DNA of 64,000 nt, from the NCBI GenBank assembly GCA_002342065.1, contig DDPF01000010.1:1-64000 (forward strand). The letters run 5' to 3'. Below are positions 7,792 to 17,128 of the stretch, in pieces (position 1 is the stretch's first letter; every line of letters begins with the position of its first letter). The notes under the pieces are model-generated. The model was not told where the DNA came from, made no database searches, and saw nothing but the letters and a program-made list of their open reading frames with translations. The position numbers and the translations under genes were made by a program. The DNA is from Bacteroidetes bacterium UBA2475. GTDB taxonomy: Bacteria > Bacteroidota > Bacteroidia > B-17B0 > Aurantibacillaceae.

Positions 7792-9371
7792 AAAGATTAA
7801 TATTTATATATTTATTTACAATAGGTCTTGGTGTTTTTAAGGCGCAGGAAAAAACAGTTGATATGTTGGTAAACGAACTTAAAAATACCAATAATGACAC
7901 ATTAAGGATAAAGGTATTATCGCAACTAAGCGAGCTTTGCGAAATTGAGGACATAAAAAAATATTGCGAAGAAATAATTACATTATCAGAAAAAGAGCTT
8001 ATCAATTCAAACGAAACAAGCAATCGGTTTTACGCGCATTACATTTCAAGTGCTTATAATAACATCGGCTTTTTTTATTCAGAAAAGAACGATCTTGCAC
8101 AAGCAAATAACTATTATTTAAAAGCACTGGGCATCCAGGAAAAAATAAAAGACAGCCTTGGAATTGCCGTCACTTTAAATAATATTGGCCTTATCTATAA
8201 CCAGCAAAACAACATTCCCCAGGCCATTGCCTATTTTGAAAAAAGTCTAAAAATAAGACAGCAATTAAACGACCTTGAAGGTTTGGCTGGTTCGCTCATA
8301 AATATTGGAGCTGTATATAACAACCATGGCAATATCCTAAAAGCTCTTGAAAATTATCATATGGCACTAAAAATATATGAAAGCACCAATGATAAAAAAG
8401 GAATAGCTCTTGCCCTTAATAATATTGCATTTATATATCAAAACCAAAACGACATAACAAAGGCAATTGAATACTATAATAAAGCTTTTGCAATTCAACA
8501 AAAATTGAAAGATAAGAACGGCATCGCTAACTCATTAAATAATATCGGGTTAATATTTAGCAGTAAAAAAGAATATGCGAACGCGCTTAAATATTTTAAT
8601 AAATGTTTAAAATTAAGAGAGGAAACAGGTGATAAAAAGGGAAAAGCGCTTGCGTATAATAATATTGCCACTATCTATGCAGATGAAAAACAGATAGACC
8701 AGGCGCTTATTTACTACACCAGTGCTTTAAATACAAGTATTGAAATTGATGATAAAAAAGGCATGGCTCTTGCTTACAACAATATCGGCATAATGTATAA
8801 TAAAAAAGGTGATGTTCGTTTAAGCAAAGAAAATGCATTAAAAAGTCTTGCAATATCTACAGAGCTTGGTCTTCCTGAAAGTATAAAATACGCCTCAAAT
8901 CTTTTATATACCCTGTATAAAAACGAAAAAAACGCAGCTAAAGCTTTGGAGATGTATGAGCTTTACCTTCTCATGCGTGACAGCATAAATAACCAGGAAA
9001 CACGAAAAGCAAGTATACGTTCGCAACTTAAATACGACTACGAAAAAAAATCAGCGGCCGACAGCGTTAAAGTAGCCGAAGAAAAAAAGATAACAACTCT
9101 TCAGTTAAAACAAGAAGAGAACCAACGTTACTTTTTGTATGTAGGTTTAGCTTTAACACTTGTATTTGGTGCATTTATGTTTAACCGTTTCCGTATCACA
9201 AAAAAACAAAAACATATCATCGAGGAGCAAAAATATTTGGTAGAAAAACAAAAACATTTTGTTGAAGAAAAGCAAAAAGAGATAATGGATAGTATTCGTT
9301 ACGCTAAACGTATACAACAAAGTTTATTGCCAACAGATAAATATCTTGAACGCATTTTAAGTGAAAAATAA
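7788..9371 (+). CDS. TPR membrane protein lacking a SpoIIE domain, copy 2 of 6
   Basis: 527 residues, starting at GTG within the GTGA overlap with copy 1, so translation is probably coupled. The signal peptide (MKRLIFIYLFTIGLGVFKAQ) requires this start. Eight TPRs follow, many with the exact cores SLNNIG and AYNNI. Then come KASIRSQLKYDYEKKSAADS, a transmembrane helix (YVGLALTLVFGAFMF), and the coil ending EIMDSIRYAKRIQQSLLPTD. It ends 11 residues after LLPTD (KYLERILSEK) with no phosphatase. The last codons overlap copy 3 by 11 nt. Homology to kinesin-light-chain-like TPRs suggests a protein-protein interaction role; the ligand is unknown. Confidence 0.85.
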   Translation: MKRLIFIYLFTIGLGVFKAQEKTVDMLVNELKNTNNDTLRIKVLSQLSELCEIEDIKKYCEEIITLSEKELINSNETSNRFYAHYISSAYNNIGFFYSEKNDLAQANNYYLKALGIQEKIKDSLGIAVTLNNIGLIYNQQNNIPQAIAYFEKSLKIRQQLNDLEGLAGSLINIGAVYNNHGNILKALENYHMALKIYESTNDKKGIALALNNIAFIYQNQNDITKAIEYYNKAFAIQQKLKDKNGIANSLNNIGLIFSSKKEYANALKYFNKCLKLREETGDKKGKALAYNNIATIYADEKQIDQALIYYTSALNTSIEIDDKKGMALAYNNIGIMYNKKGDVRLSKENALKSLAISTELGLPESIKYASNLLYTLYKNEKNAAKALEMYELYLLMRDSINNQETRKASIRSQLKYDYEKKSAADSVKVAEEKKITTLQLKQEENQRYFLYVGLALTLVFGAFMFNRFRITKKQKHIIEEQKYLVEKQKHFVEEKQKEIMDSIRYAKRIQQSLLPTDKYLERILSEK

Positions 9372-10851
9372 TTTGAAGAACATTATTATATATCTCTTTT
9401 TATTTAATAGCATTTTCAGCATTCGTGTAATTGCGCAGGATAAAACCATGGATTCTTTAAAATTAGCTCTAAAGAATGCAAAACACGATACTACAAGGTG
9501 TAATATCTTGTACGCGATGATAGAGGCTGAAAGCGATGGCAACGTTTGGATGCGATACAATCATGAAATGGAAAAACTGGCAAGTAAAAATTTAGAAATA
9601 ATACCCAAAAACGATCCATTACATAAAGTGTATTTAAAACACCTGGCTGCTGCATACAACAATACAGCATTTTTTTCTGATGAAACCGGTGACGAAGCTA
9701 AAGGACTTGAATACAACAACAAAAGTTTAATCATACAACAACAGATCGGAAACAGATCGGGTATTGGCAATTCGTTAAACAATATTGGTGGCATTTATTA
9801 CAAGCAGGGCAACATAACAAAAGCATTGGAATATTTTACGCAAAGCTTAAAAATATCCGAATTTATTAATGATTACTACTCTATTTCCAGGCTTTTAAAT
9901 AATATTGGTGGCATCTATTATCAACAAAAAGAATTATCTAAAGCGCTTGAATGTTACAATAAATGCCTGTTGATTAATAAACTTACCGATGATGCTTTGG
10001 GAATGGCTTATGCGCTGAATAATCTTGGGAATTTATATTTTGAGACCAACGATATAAATAGAGCGCTTGAGAGTTTTGAAAAAAGCCTAAAGTTACGCGA
10101 AAGCATGAGCGATAAGCGTGGTATTGCCGAATCATTGAATAACATTGGCCGCATGTATTTTTTCCAACAAAAAGAGGAAGATGCATTAAACTATTATAAC
10201 AAAAGCTTAAAGATCCATGAAGGTATTGATGATAAAGTCGGCATCTCTTTCACCTATAATAATATTGCAGAGATATACTTAAAACGCAAAAATTACAACA
10301 AGGCCTTAGAGTGTTGTTTGATATCCCTGAAGATTTGCAAAGAGCTTGGTTATCCCGAAAATATAAAATTTGCAGCTTACCAGTTAAACGAGGTTTACAA
10401 AGCCAAAGGCGATCATAAAAATGCTTTAGAAACTTATGAGTTGTACATTTTAATGAGCGATAGTGTTATAAACAGCGAAAACCGAAAGGCCTCCATCCGC
10501 TCACAACTAAAATATGAATACGAAAAAAAATCAGCGGCCGATAGTGTTAAAGTAGCCGAAGAAAGAAAAATAACAGCTTTACAATTAAAGCAAGAAGAGA
10601 ACCAACGTTACTTTTTATACGGAGGCTTGGGATTAACATTAGTATTTGGTGGTTTTATGTTTAACCGATTTCGTATCATAAAAAAACAAAAGCGTATTAT
10701 TGAAGATCAAAAAGATCTGGTAGAACGGCAAAAAGATGTTGTAGAAGAAAAACAAAAAGAGATAATGGACAGCATTCGTTACGCAAAACGCATACAACAA
10801 AGTTTGTTACCTTCAGAAAAATACATTCATCGTAATTTAAAAAAGTTATAA
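9361..10851 (+). CDS. TPR membrane protein lacking a SpoIIE domain, copy 3 of 6
   Basis: 496 residues from a GTG inside the end of copy 2; an in-frame TTG 12 nt later is the only close alternative. Signal peptide (IIIYLFLFNSIFSIRVIAQ), the LKNAKHDTTRCNILYAMIE segment shared with copies 5 and 6, and seven TPRs. Several repeats carry extra cysteines (ECYNKCL, ECCLISLKIC). The membrane helix (YGGLGLTLVFGGFMF) and coil follow, ending EIMDSIRYAKRIQQSLLPSE. Only 11 residues lie beyond. One TPR fewer than copies 1, 2 and 4, so array length varies by whole repeats. Confidence 0.85.
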   Translation: MKNNLKNIIIYLFLFNSIFSIRVIAQDKTMDSLKLALKNAKHDTTRCNILYAMIEAESDGNVWMRYNHEMEKLASKNLEIIPKNDPLHKVYLKHLAAAYNNTAFFSDETGDEAKGLEYNNKSLIIQQQIGNRSGIGNSLNNIGGIYYKQGNITKALEYFTQSLKISEFINDYYSISRLLNNIGGIYYQQKELSKALECYNKCLLINKLTDDALGMAYALNNLGNLYFETNDINRALESFEKSLKLRESMSDKRGIAESLNNIGRMYFFQQKEEDALNYYNKSLKIHEGIDDKVGISFTYNNIAEIYLKRKNYNKALECCLISLKICKELGYPENIKFAAYQLNEVYKAKGDHKNALETYELYILMSDSVINSENRKASIRSQLKYEYEKKSAADSVKVAEERKITALQLKQEENQRYFLYGGLGLTLVFGGFMFNRFRIIKKQKRIIEDQKDLVERQKDVVEEKQKEIMDSIRYAKRIQQSLLPSEKYIHRNLKKL

Positions 10852-10853
10852 GG

Positions 10854-12437
10854 TTGAAACTCTATTATTACATATTATATTTTACTTTACTATTATATGT
10901 TCCTTCATTGTTTGGACAGGATAAAAACTTAGATTCTCTAAAACTTGAACTTGGAAAGGTTAAAAATGATACCAGTAAGTGTTTTATCCTGACTATTCTG
11001 GCGGAAAATGCCAATGAAAAAGAAAAAGCAGATTATAATGAGCAGCTATTAAAACTCGCAGAAAAAAGATCGGCAGAGAAAGGTGAATTAAAAAGAACCT
11101 ACCTTAAATATTTAGCGGCAGCATACAATAACCTTGCTTTAATGAACCAGCTAAAAGGTGATGTTGATAAAGCAGCTGAATCATATTTAAAAAGTATAAA
11201 AATAAACGAAGAAATTCAAAATACTGCAGGCCTTGCACTTTCATACAATGACATGGGTGTGTTATACGCCGACCAGGGAAATACACAAATGGCACTGCAA
11301 TGCTATGAGAAAAGTTTAAACCTTTATGAAAGCCTTAAAGATGAAACAGGTATTGCTTATAGCATCTTTTATGCGGCGAGGATCTATCATAACACCGGCG
11401 ATATACAAAAAGCTTTACTAAATTATACCAAAAGCCTAAGTGTGTTTGAAAAGATAAAAGATCATAACGGCATTGCAAATGCTATCAATAATATTGGCTT
11501 TGTTTACCAGGAACAAGGTGATTACTCTATGGCTATGGAATACTATAATAAAGCTTTAAAAATTCAAAAGGAAAAAAATAATAAGATCGGGATGGCTTAT
11601 TCTTATAACAATATTGCTTACATCTATAATAAGCAAGGTAACGTAGAAGAAGCTATTAATTACCTTGACAAAAGTTTGAAATTAAGAATAGAAATTGGCG
11701 AGAAAAAAGGTATTGCACTATCTTTTTTAAATATTGGCAGTGTCTATCGTGATAAAGGCGAAACTAAAAAAGCGATGGAATATTTTACTGAAAGTCTTAA
11801 AATACGAGAAGAGGTCAACGATAAACCTGGTATTTCACAATCGCTGAATAGTATTGGAAGACTCTGTTTTAAAGAAAAAAACTATAATGGTGCTATTGCA
11901 GCTTATAAAAGAAGTTTGGAAATAAGTAAAGAAATTGGATACCCTGAAAGTATTAAAAGGGTGGCACAATTATTAAGCGAGGTCTACAAGACTACCGGAA
12001 ACTATACTGCTGCACTCGAAAACTATGAACTTTTCATTGCAATGAGGGACAGTACCACTAACCAGGAAAATAAAAAAGCTTCTATAAGATCACAATTAAA
12101 ATATGAGTACGAAAAAAAAGCCGCAGCTGATAGTATCAAAGTAGCGGAAGAAAAAAAGATAACAAACTTACAATTAAAGCAAGAAGAGAACCAACGCTAT
12201 TTTTTGTATGGCGGCTTAGCACTAACACTGATATTTGGTGGCATTATGTTTAACCGCTTTCGCATAACCAACAAACAAAAGAATATCATCGCAGAGCAAA
12301 AAAAATTGGTAGAAAATCAAAAACAGTTGGTAGAAGAGAAACAAAAAGAAGTACTGGACAGTATACATTATGCCAAACGTATACAACAAAGTTTGTTGCC
12401 AACAGAAAAATATTTAGAACGTAATTTAAAACATTAA
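10854..12437 (+). CDS. TPR membrane protein lacking a SpoIIE domain, copy 4 of 6
   Basis: 527 residues, starting at TTG 2 nt after the stop of copy 3. Signal peptide MKLYYYILYFTLLLYVPSLFGQ, eight TPRs, then KASIRSQLKYEYEKKAAADS, transmembrane helix YGGLALTLIFGGIMF, and a coil with the variant EVLDSIHYAKRIQQSLLPTE. No phosphatase domain. Synonymous codon differences from the other copies in the conserved C-terminal part show that the protein sequence, not just recent duplication, keeps this region alike. Confidence 0.85.
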   Translation: MKLYYYILYFTLLLYVPSLFGQDKNLDSLKLELGKVKNDTSKCFILTILAENANEKEKADYNEQLLKLAEKRSAEKGELKRTYLKYLAAAYNNLALMNQLKGDVDKAAESYLKSIKINEEIQNTAGLALSYNDMGVLYADQGNTQMALQCYEKSLNLYESLKDETGIAYSIFYAARIYHNTGDIQKALLNYTKSLSVFEKIKDHNGIANAINNIGFVYQEQGDYSMAMEYYNKALKIQKEKNNKIGMAYSYNNIAYIYNKQGNVEEAINYLDKSLKLRIEIGEKKGIALSFLNIGSVYRDKGETKKAMEYFTESLKIREEVNDKPGISQSLNSIGRLCFKEKNYNGAIAAYKRSLEISKEIGYPESIKRVAQLLSEVYKTTGNYTAALENYELFIAMRDSTTNQENKKASIRSQLKYEYEKKAAADSIKVAEEKKITNLQLKQEENQRYFLYGGLALTLIFGGIMFNRFRITNKQKNIIAEQKKLVENQKQLVEEKQKEVLDSIHYAKRIQQSLLPTEKYLERNLKH

Positions 12438-12443
12438 AGTCGG

Positions 12444-13937
12444 TTGTATAAAATTTTAAAATATTTTTTACTCTTGTTCTTGTTTTGCATAAACTGCAAC
12501 CAACTATTAGCGCAGAATAAAACCATTGACTCAGTTCTGCAAGAAATAAAAATTGCGGAGCATGACACCACGCGTTGTTATCTTTTAAATACCATTGTTG
12601 AGTCTTATGTTGAGGAAAGTATTTGGGTGAAATACAATTTGCAAATGAAAAACCTCGCCGAAAAAAATTTAAAAGTTCTTGACCCTAAAGACTCACTTAC
12701 TAAAAAAGTTTTTTTAAAATATCTCTCTGCGGCTTTAAATAACGCAGGCTACTTAAGCGACACAAAAGGCAACATACCTGAAGCTATTGATTACTATAAC
12801 CGCAGTTTAGCCATTATGTCGCAAATAGGTAATAAAGAAGGGATCGCCGTTTCTCTTAATAACATAGGTTTTATTTATGACAGTCAGGGCAATATTGCAC
12901 AAGCATTAGAGTACTATATCAAAAGCCTGAAAATGTATGAAGAGACCGATAATAAAAGAGGGATTGCGCAAGCATATAATAACATTGCCAGTATTTATGA
13001 GAATCAAAACGACATTGAAAAAGCGTTGGATTATTACAACCAAAGTTTAAAACTTAAAATTGCGATTAACGATAAATTAGGAACCGCCACAACATTAAAC
13101 AATATCGGACATATCTACCTTTTAAAAAAGGATAATAATAAAGCTCTTCTTTATTTTCAAAAGAGCCTGAACATTCATACTCAGTTAAAGAACAAGAACG
13201 GTATATCTATAACATTATTTAACATAGCTCAATTATACGAAAACAGTGGTAATTATGAAAAGGCACTGGCCTTGTTTTTTGAAAGCCTTAAAAATGCGCA
13301 GGAGGCAGACGATAAAGAATCTATTTTAACAGCGCTAAATGCTATTGGCAACATTTATTATCTGAAAGGAGAATTTAAGAAAGCATTAGAGTTTGTTTTA
13401 CGCAGCACTGAAGAAAATAAAAAAATTGGTTATGCCGAAAACGCCAAAGGTTCTGCCCAGCTCTTATACAGGATTTATACATCATTAAATGACACCAAAA
13501 ACGCATTACTGAATTATGAAGTATTTATACTTATGCGTGATAGCATTAATAACCAGGAAACACGTAAGGCAAGTATTCGGTCGCAGCTTAAATACGAATA
13601 TGAAAAAAAATCTGCGGCAGATAGTGTTAAAGTAGTCGAAGAAAAAAAAATAACCACCCTCCAATTAAAACAAGAAGAGAATCAACGTTACTTTTTATAT
13701 GCAGGCTTATTGTTAACTCTGCTATTTGGTATATTTATGTTTAACAGATTTCGCACTATAAAAAAACAAAAAAATATTATAAATGCACAGAAAACAATAG
13801 TTGAAAAACAAAAATATTTGGTCGAAGAAAAACAAAAAGAAATAATGGATAGCATACGTTATGCAAAACGTATCCAAACAAGTTTGTTGCCAACACATAC
13901 ATATATTCAAAGACAACTAAATATCCTAAAAAATTGA
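12444..13937 (+). CDS. TPR membrane protein lacking a SpoIIE domain, copy 5 of 6
   Basis: 497 residues, starting at TTG 6 nt after copy 4. Signal peptide with a cysteine pair (LLFLFCINCNQLLAQ), a DTTRCYLLNTIVESYVEES segment, seven TPRs, KASIRSQLKYEYEKKSAADS, transmembrane helix YAGLLLTLLFGIFMF, and coil EIMDSIRYAKRIQTSLLPTH. The stop TGA overlaps the TTG of copy 6 (TTGA). The first cysteine could look like a lipobox, but the cleavage-site pattern LLAQ fits signal peptidase I better. Confidence 0.85.
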   Translation: MYKILKYFLLLFLFCINCNQLLAQNKTIDSVLQEIKIAEHDTTRCYLLNTIVESYVEESIWVKYNLQMKNLAEKNLKVLDPKDSLTKKVFLKYLSAALNNAGYLSDTKGNIPEAIDYYNRSLAIMSQIGNKEGIAVSLNNIGFIYDSQGNIAQALEYYIKSLKMYEETDNKRGIAQAYNNIASIYENQNDIEKALDYYNQSLKLKIAINDKLGTATTLNNIGHIYLLKKDNNKALLYFQKSLNIHTQLKNKNGISITLFNIAQLYENSGNYEKALALFFESLKNAQEADDKESILTALNAIGNIYYLKGEFKKALEFVLRSTEENKKIGYAENAKGSAQLLYRIYTSLNDTKNALLNYEVFILMRDSINNQETRKASIRSQLKYEYEKKSAADSVKVVEEKKITTLQLKQEENQRYFLYAGLLLTLLFGIFMFNRFRTIKKQKNIINAQKTIVEKQKYLVEEKQKEIMDSIRYAKRIQTSLLPTHTYIQRQLNILKN

Positions 13938-15292
13938 ATATAAAAATAAAACATATTCTTATTTGCATTACCCTCGTTTACTCTAACACGATCTTATTCG
14001 GGCAAAATAAAGATTCCCTTAAAACTGAAATTAAAAATGCCACACACGATACCCTGCGATGCAAAATTTTAAGCGCATTGATAGAAATTGAATACGACGA
14101 AAAGATCTGGCCTCAATATAATGAAGAGTTATATGAACTGGCTAAAAAAAATGCGGAAACTGAAACCAACGGTAAAATAAAGAACATTTATCTTACCTAT
14201 TTTGCAAGTGCGATCAACAACAAGGGCTACCTTACGCAAGAACATGGTGATATAAGCAAGGCTCTTGAATTTTATTTTCGTTCTTTAAAGTTGTATGAGC
14301 AAGTTGGGAATAAGAGAGAACTCGCTACAACTATCAATAATATTGCCTACATCTATATGCAACAGGGTGGCATTGACCGCTCACTTGAATTTGTGACTAA
14401 GGCATTAGAAATTCAAAAAGAAATTAAAGACAGTAGTGGCATCGCCAACTCATATAATAATTTAGGAAGTCTTTATAAGATCAAAAATGATATCAAAAGG
14501 TCTTTAGATTATTTTGAACGATCACTTGAGATGCAGAAAAAACTAAATAACATAAACGGCATAGCTGTTTGTCTTACTAATATAGGAGACATCTATGATA
14601 AAAAGGGTGACTATATTAAGGGAATTGAGAACTATTTACAGGCAAAAAAAATCAATGAACAAATGAACGATAATGATGCTTTATCGCATAATTTGAATTG
14701 TTTGGCAAATGTTATGTATAGAATGGGAAGGTCAGAAGAAGCTTTAAAATACGGCCTCAACAGTTATGAACTTTCCAAAAAAGTAAATTATATAGAGAAC
14801 ATAAGAAATGCTTCGCTTACACTTTATAAGATCTACCGAAAACAGAATAATTATCCTGAAGCTTTAAAGATGTATCAAACATATATCACTATGCATGATA
14901 GTCTCGTTAATACAGCTACGCGCAAATCATCTATAAAGAATCAATTAAAATACGAATACGAGAAAAAAGCGGCTGCCGATTCTGTTAGAGTAGCTGAAGA
15001 AAAGAAAGTAGTTGCTGTGCAATTAAAACACGAAAGAACACAGCGCTATGCATTATATTGCGGTATTGGACTGGTAGGTCTTTTTGCCATTTTTATGGTC
15101 AATCGTTTTAGGGTTACTAATAAACAAAAGAAACTGATCGAGTTACAAAAAAGATCGGTAGAACATCAAAAGAACCTGGTAGATATAAAACAAAAAGAGA
15201 TCTTAGACAGTATTCATTACGCTAAACGGATACAAACAAGTTTATTACCCTCAGAAAAATATTTACACAGGCATTTGAAAGATAAAGGTTAA
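13934..15292 (+). CDS. TPR membrane protein lacking a SpoIIE domain, copy 6 of 6
   Basis: 452 residues, the shortest and most diverged copy, starting at TTG in a TTGA overlap. Signal peptide (HILICITLVYSNTILFGQ), six TPRs, KSSIKNQLKYEYEKKAAADS, transmembrane helix YCGIGLVGLFAIFMV, and coil EILDSIHYAKRIQTSLLPSE. The membrane and linker region (LKHERTQRYALY) departs from the LKQEENQRYFLY of the other five. It closes the operon: its TAA overlaps the stop codon of the convergent tatD gene by 4 nt, leaving no room for a terminator between them. Confidence 0.85.
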   Translation: MNIKIKHILICITLVYSNTILFGQNKDSLKTEIKNATHDTLRCKILSALIEIEYDEKIWPQYNEELYELAKKNAETETNGKIKNIYLTYFASAINNKGYLTQEHGDISKALEFYFRSLKLYEQVGNKRELATTINNIAYIYMQQGGIDRSLEFVTKALEIQKEIKDSSGIANSYNNLGSLYKIKNDIKRSLDYFERSLEMQKKLNNINGIAVCLTNIGDIYDKKGDYIKGIENYLQAKKINEQMNDNDALSHNLNCLANVMYRMGRSEEALKYGLNSYELSKKVNYIENIRNASLTLYKIYRKQNNYPEALKMYQTYITMHDSLVNTATRKSSIKNQLKYEYEKKAAADSVRVAEEKKVVAVQLKHERTQRYALYCGIGLVGLFAIFMVNRFRVTNKQKKLIELQKRSVEHQKNLVDIKQKEILDSIHYAKRIQTSLLPSEKYLHRHLKDKG

Positions 15293-16053
15293 TCACCAAA
15301 AATAAACTGAGCATTTTCAGTAGTTATACTTTCTACTTCACTCATAGATACATTTTTTAGTTCAGCTAATTTTTTTGCAATTTCCAATAAATAAGAAGGC
15401 TCGTTACGTTTGCCCCTGAAAGGAACCGGGGCCAGGTATGGCGCGTCTGTTTCCAAAACCAAATGTTCAAGACCAACATTTTCTATTGCTTTATCAAGTC
15501 CTGAATTTTTAAACGTAAGTACCCCTCCTATTCCCAATTTAAAATTGCCTAAGTCTAAAATTTTTTGTGCCCGCTCGGCATTTCCCGAAAAACAATGGAA
15601 TATGGCCTTAGGTAATTTTTGGAACGAGATGAGCACTTCAAAGATCTCATCAAAGGCCTCGCGACAATGAATAACAATAGGATAATTATAATAAAGTGCC
15701 CACTCTATTTGTGTTTTAAAAGCGTGCTGTTGTTCTTTTAAAAATGTTTTATCCCAGTAAAGATCAATACCAATTTCGCCAACTGCTTTATATTTTCTTT
15801 TCTCGAGCCAGCTTTTTACGATGGCCAGTTCCGTTTCAACAGTTGCATTTACACTACAAGGGTGCAGACCCATCATAGCAAAACAATTAACAGGAAAAGC
15901 AATTTCTAATTGGTGCATACCTTCAATAGAAGTAGAATCTATATTAGGTAAATAAAATTTATGTATACCGTTACTTATAGCTTTTTGGATTAACGCATTT
16001 CTGTCGGCATTAAACTCTTCAGCGTAAAGATGGGTGTGTGTATCAATGATCAT
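15289..16053 (-). CDS. tatD: TatD family metal-dependent hydrolase / DNase
   Basis: A 254-residue TIM-barrel metallohydrolase. Metal ligands are visible in order: THTH (H6, H8), GEIGID (glutamate), VIHCREA, FHCFSG and ETDAP. TatD proteins are 3'-5' exonucleases or deoxyribonucleases acting in DNA repair or quality control. Length is normal. The ATG lies 5 nt after a perfect -7 element (16059-16066), so the mRNA is predicted to be leaderless. Its 3' end overlaps the last TPR gene by 4 nt in convergent orientation. Confidence 0.93.
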   Translation of the reverse strand: MIIDTHTHLYAEEFNADRNALIQKAISNGIHKFYLPNIDSTSIEGMHQLEIAFPVNCFAMMGLHPCSVNATVETELAIVKSWLEKRKYKAVGEIGIDLYWDKTFLKEQQHAFKTQIEWALYYNYPIVIHCREAFDEIFEVLISFQKLPKAIFHCFSGNAERAQKILDLGNFKLGIGGVLTFKNSGLDKAIENVGLEHLVLETDAPYLAPVPFRGKRNEPSYLLEIAKKLAELKNVSMSEVESITTENAQFIFGD

Positions 16054-16058
16054 ATTGC

Positions 16059-16066
16059 CAAAGATA
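16059..16066 (-). promoter_or_regulatory. -7 element TATCTTTG for tatD
   Basis: Exact consensus on the minus strand, 5 nt before the tatD ATG. A second, divergent exact copy lies at 16088-16095, so this 58-bp interval is a compact two-way promoter. Confidence 0.65.
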
Positions 16067-16087
16067 CATCAAATTCATTATTTTTAT

Positions 16088-16095
16088 TATCTTTG
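16088..16095 (+). promoter_or_regulatory. -7 element TATCTTTG for the 16112 gene
   Basis: Exact TAnnTTTG match on the plus strand. It leaves a leader of roughly 10 nt before the ATG at 16112. Confidence 0.65.
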
Positions 16096-16111
16096 ATTAA
16101 ATACAAATCTT

Positions 16112-17128
16112 ATGAAAACACTTTTAGTCTATTTGGCACTTGCTTCCACTTTATGTTTAAAAGCCCAATTTGTTATTACCGCAACTGCTAATCCTGTTGC
16201 AGGAGATGTTGATGCTTCTGTAGGAACAAACACTGCAGGTTTAACAATACCTGTTTCAGGCACAAATAAATTATGGAATTATAGCGGTCTGACTTTAATG
16301 ACGAATGCCATTTCATCGGCAACATATGTTCCTTTTTCGGCAATACCAAATAATAACCTTTTTCCCGGTGGTACTATTGGCCTTAGTTATGTCGGTGGAT
16401 ATACTGATGTTTATAAAGTAAATGCTTCAGTTCGTGAACTCGTTGGCGCCGCCGAAGCAAGCACAGCAAACTGCCTTGTACTATCAGACCCAATTATATT
16501 TTTAACCCTGCCTTTTGGTTATGGCAGTGGCTATTATGATACTTTCGGATTTACTGATAACGGTGATGTTATCAGTGGTGGCGTTTCTTTATCAGGAAGC
16601 GGTACCGGCACTTTAATGCTGCCTGGATCTATTACACTAAATAATGTTTTAAAGGTTACTATGAGCTATACTCAAACCGAAACTACTTCAAGTTACACGT
16701 CAACTTCCAAAGGCGTGCAACATATGTTCTATTCTTCCGTAAACAAATTTCCACTGCTAACAATTAGTACAAGTACTTCTAACAACACTCAAACCCCAAC
16801 GGTTTTCACCAATATTGACGGTTCAATAAATAAGAATTTTGCAGTAGGTGTTGGTATCGAAGAACAAACTTCAGAAAATAATTTTTCTGTTTTTCCAAAT
16901 CCTGTTTCTGCACAAAATGTTACAATAACTTTTATTTCTAAAAGTGAATTAACAAATATCAACTTATTAAATACATTAGGGCAGGTTGTAAAAGAAAATG
17001 TTTACAATAATTTATCTGCAGGAGAGAATAAAATTTCTTTCGATTTAAAAAATATTCCAACCGGAATTTATTATTTACAAATAAAGACCGGGGAATATGA
17101 AGGTGTAAAAAAACTTGTTATTGAATAA
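16112..17128 (+). CDS. Type IX secretion cargo protein, type A sorting domain
   Basis: 338 residues. A signal peptide (MKTLLVYLALASTLCLKAQ) is followed by an unrecognised, threonine/serine/glycine-rich beta domain of about 240 residues. The C-terminal 75 residues form a type A sorting domain: FSVFPNPVSAQN, LLNTLGQVV, and IPTGIYYLQIKTG...KKLVIE. Such domains direct export through the type IX system and surface attachment. The function of the middle part is unknown. Its stop codon directly abuts the stop of the convergent TetR gene. Confidence 0.85.
   Translation: MKTLLVYLALASTLCLKAQFVITATANPVAGDVDASVGTNTAGLTIPVSGTNKLWNYSGLTLMTNAISSATYVPFSAIPNNNLFPGGTIGLSYVGGYTDVYKVNASVRELVGAAEASTANCLVLSDPIIFLTLPFGYGSGYYDTFGFTDNGDVISGGVSLSGSGTGTLMLPGSITLNNVLKVTMSYTQTETTSSYTSTSKGVQHMFYSSVNKFPLLTISTSTSNNTQTPTVFTNIDGSINKNFAVGVGIEEQTSENNFSVFPNPVSAQNVTITFISKSELTNINLLNTLGQVVKENVYNNLSAGENKISFDLKNIPTGIYYLQIKTGEYEGVKKLVIE

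Noticed and set aside
12444..12530. Lipoprotein signal in TPR copy 5
   Set aside because: Cysteines are present (FCINCNQ) but the residues before them do not form a good lipobox, and the other five copies use signal peptidase I type sites.
6238..15292. Idea that the six TPR genes are phosphatases broken by sequencing frameshifts
   Set aside because: Each stop is followed at once by the next gene's start and signal peptide; there is no leftover phosphatase sequence in any frame between them.
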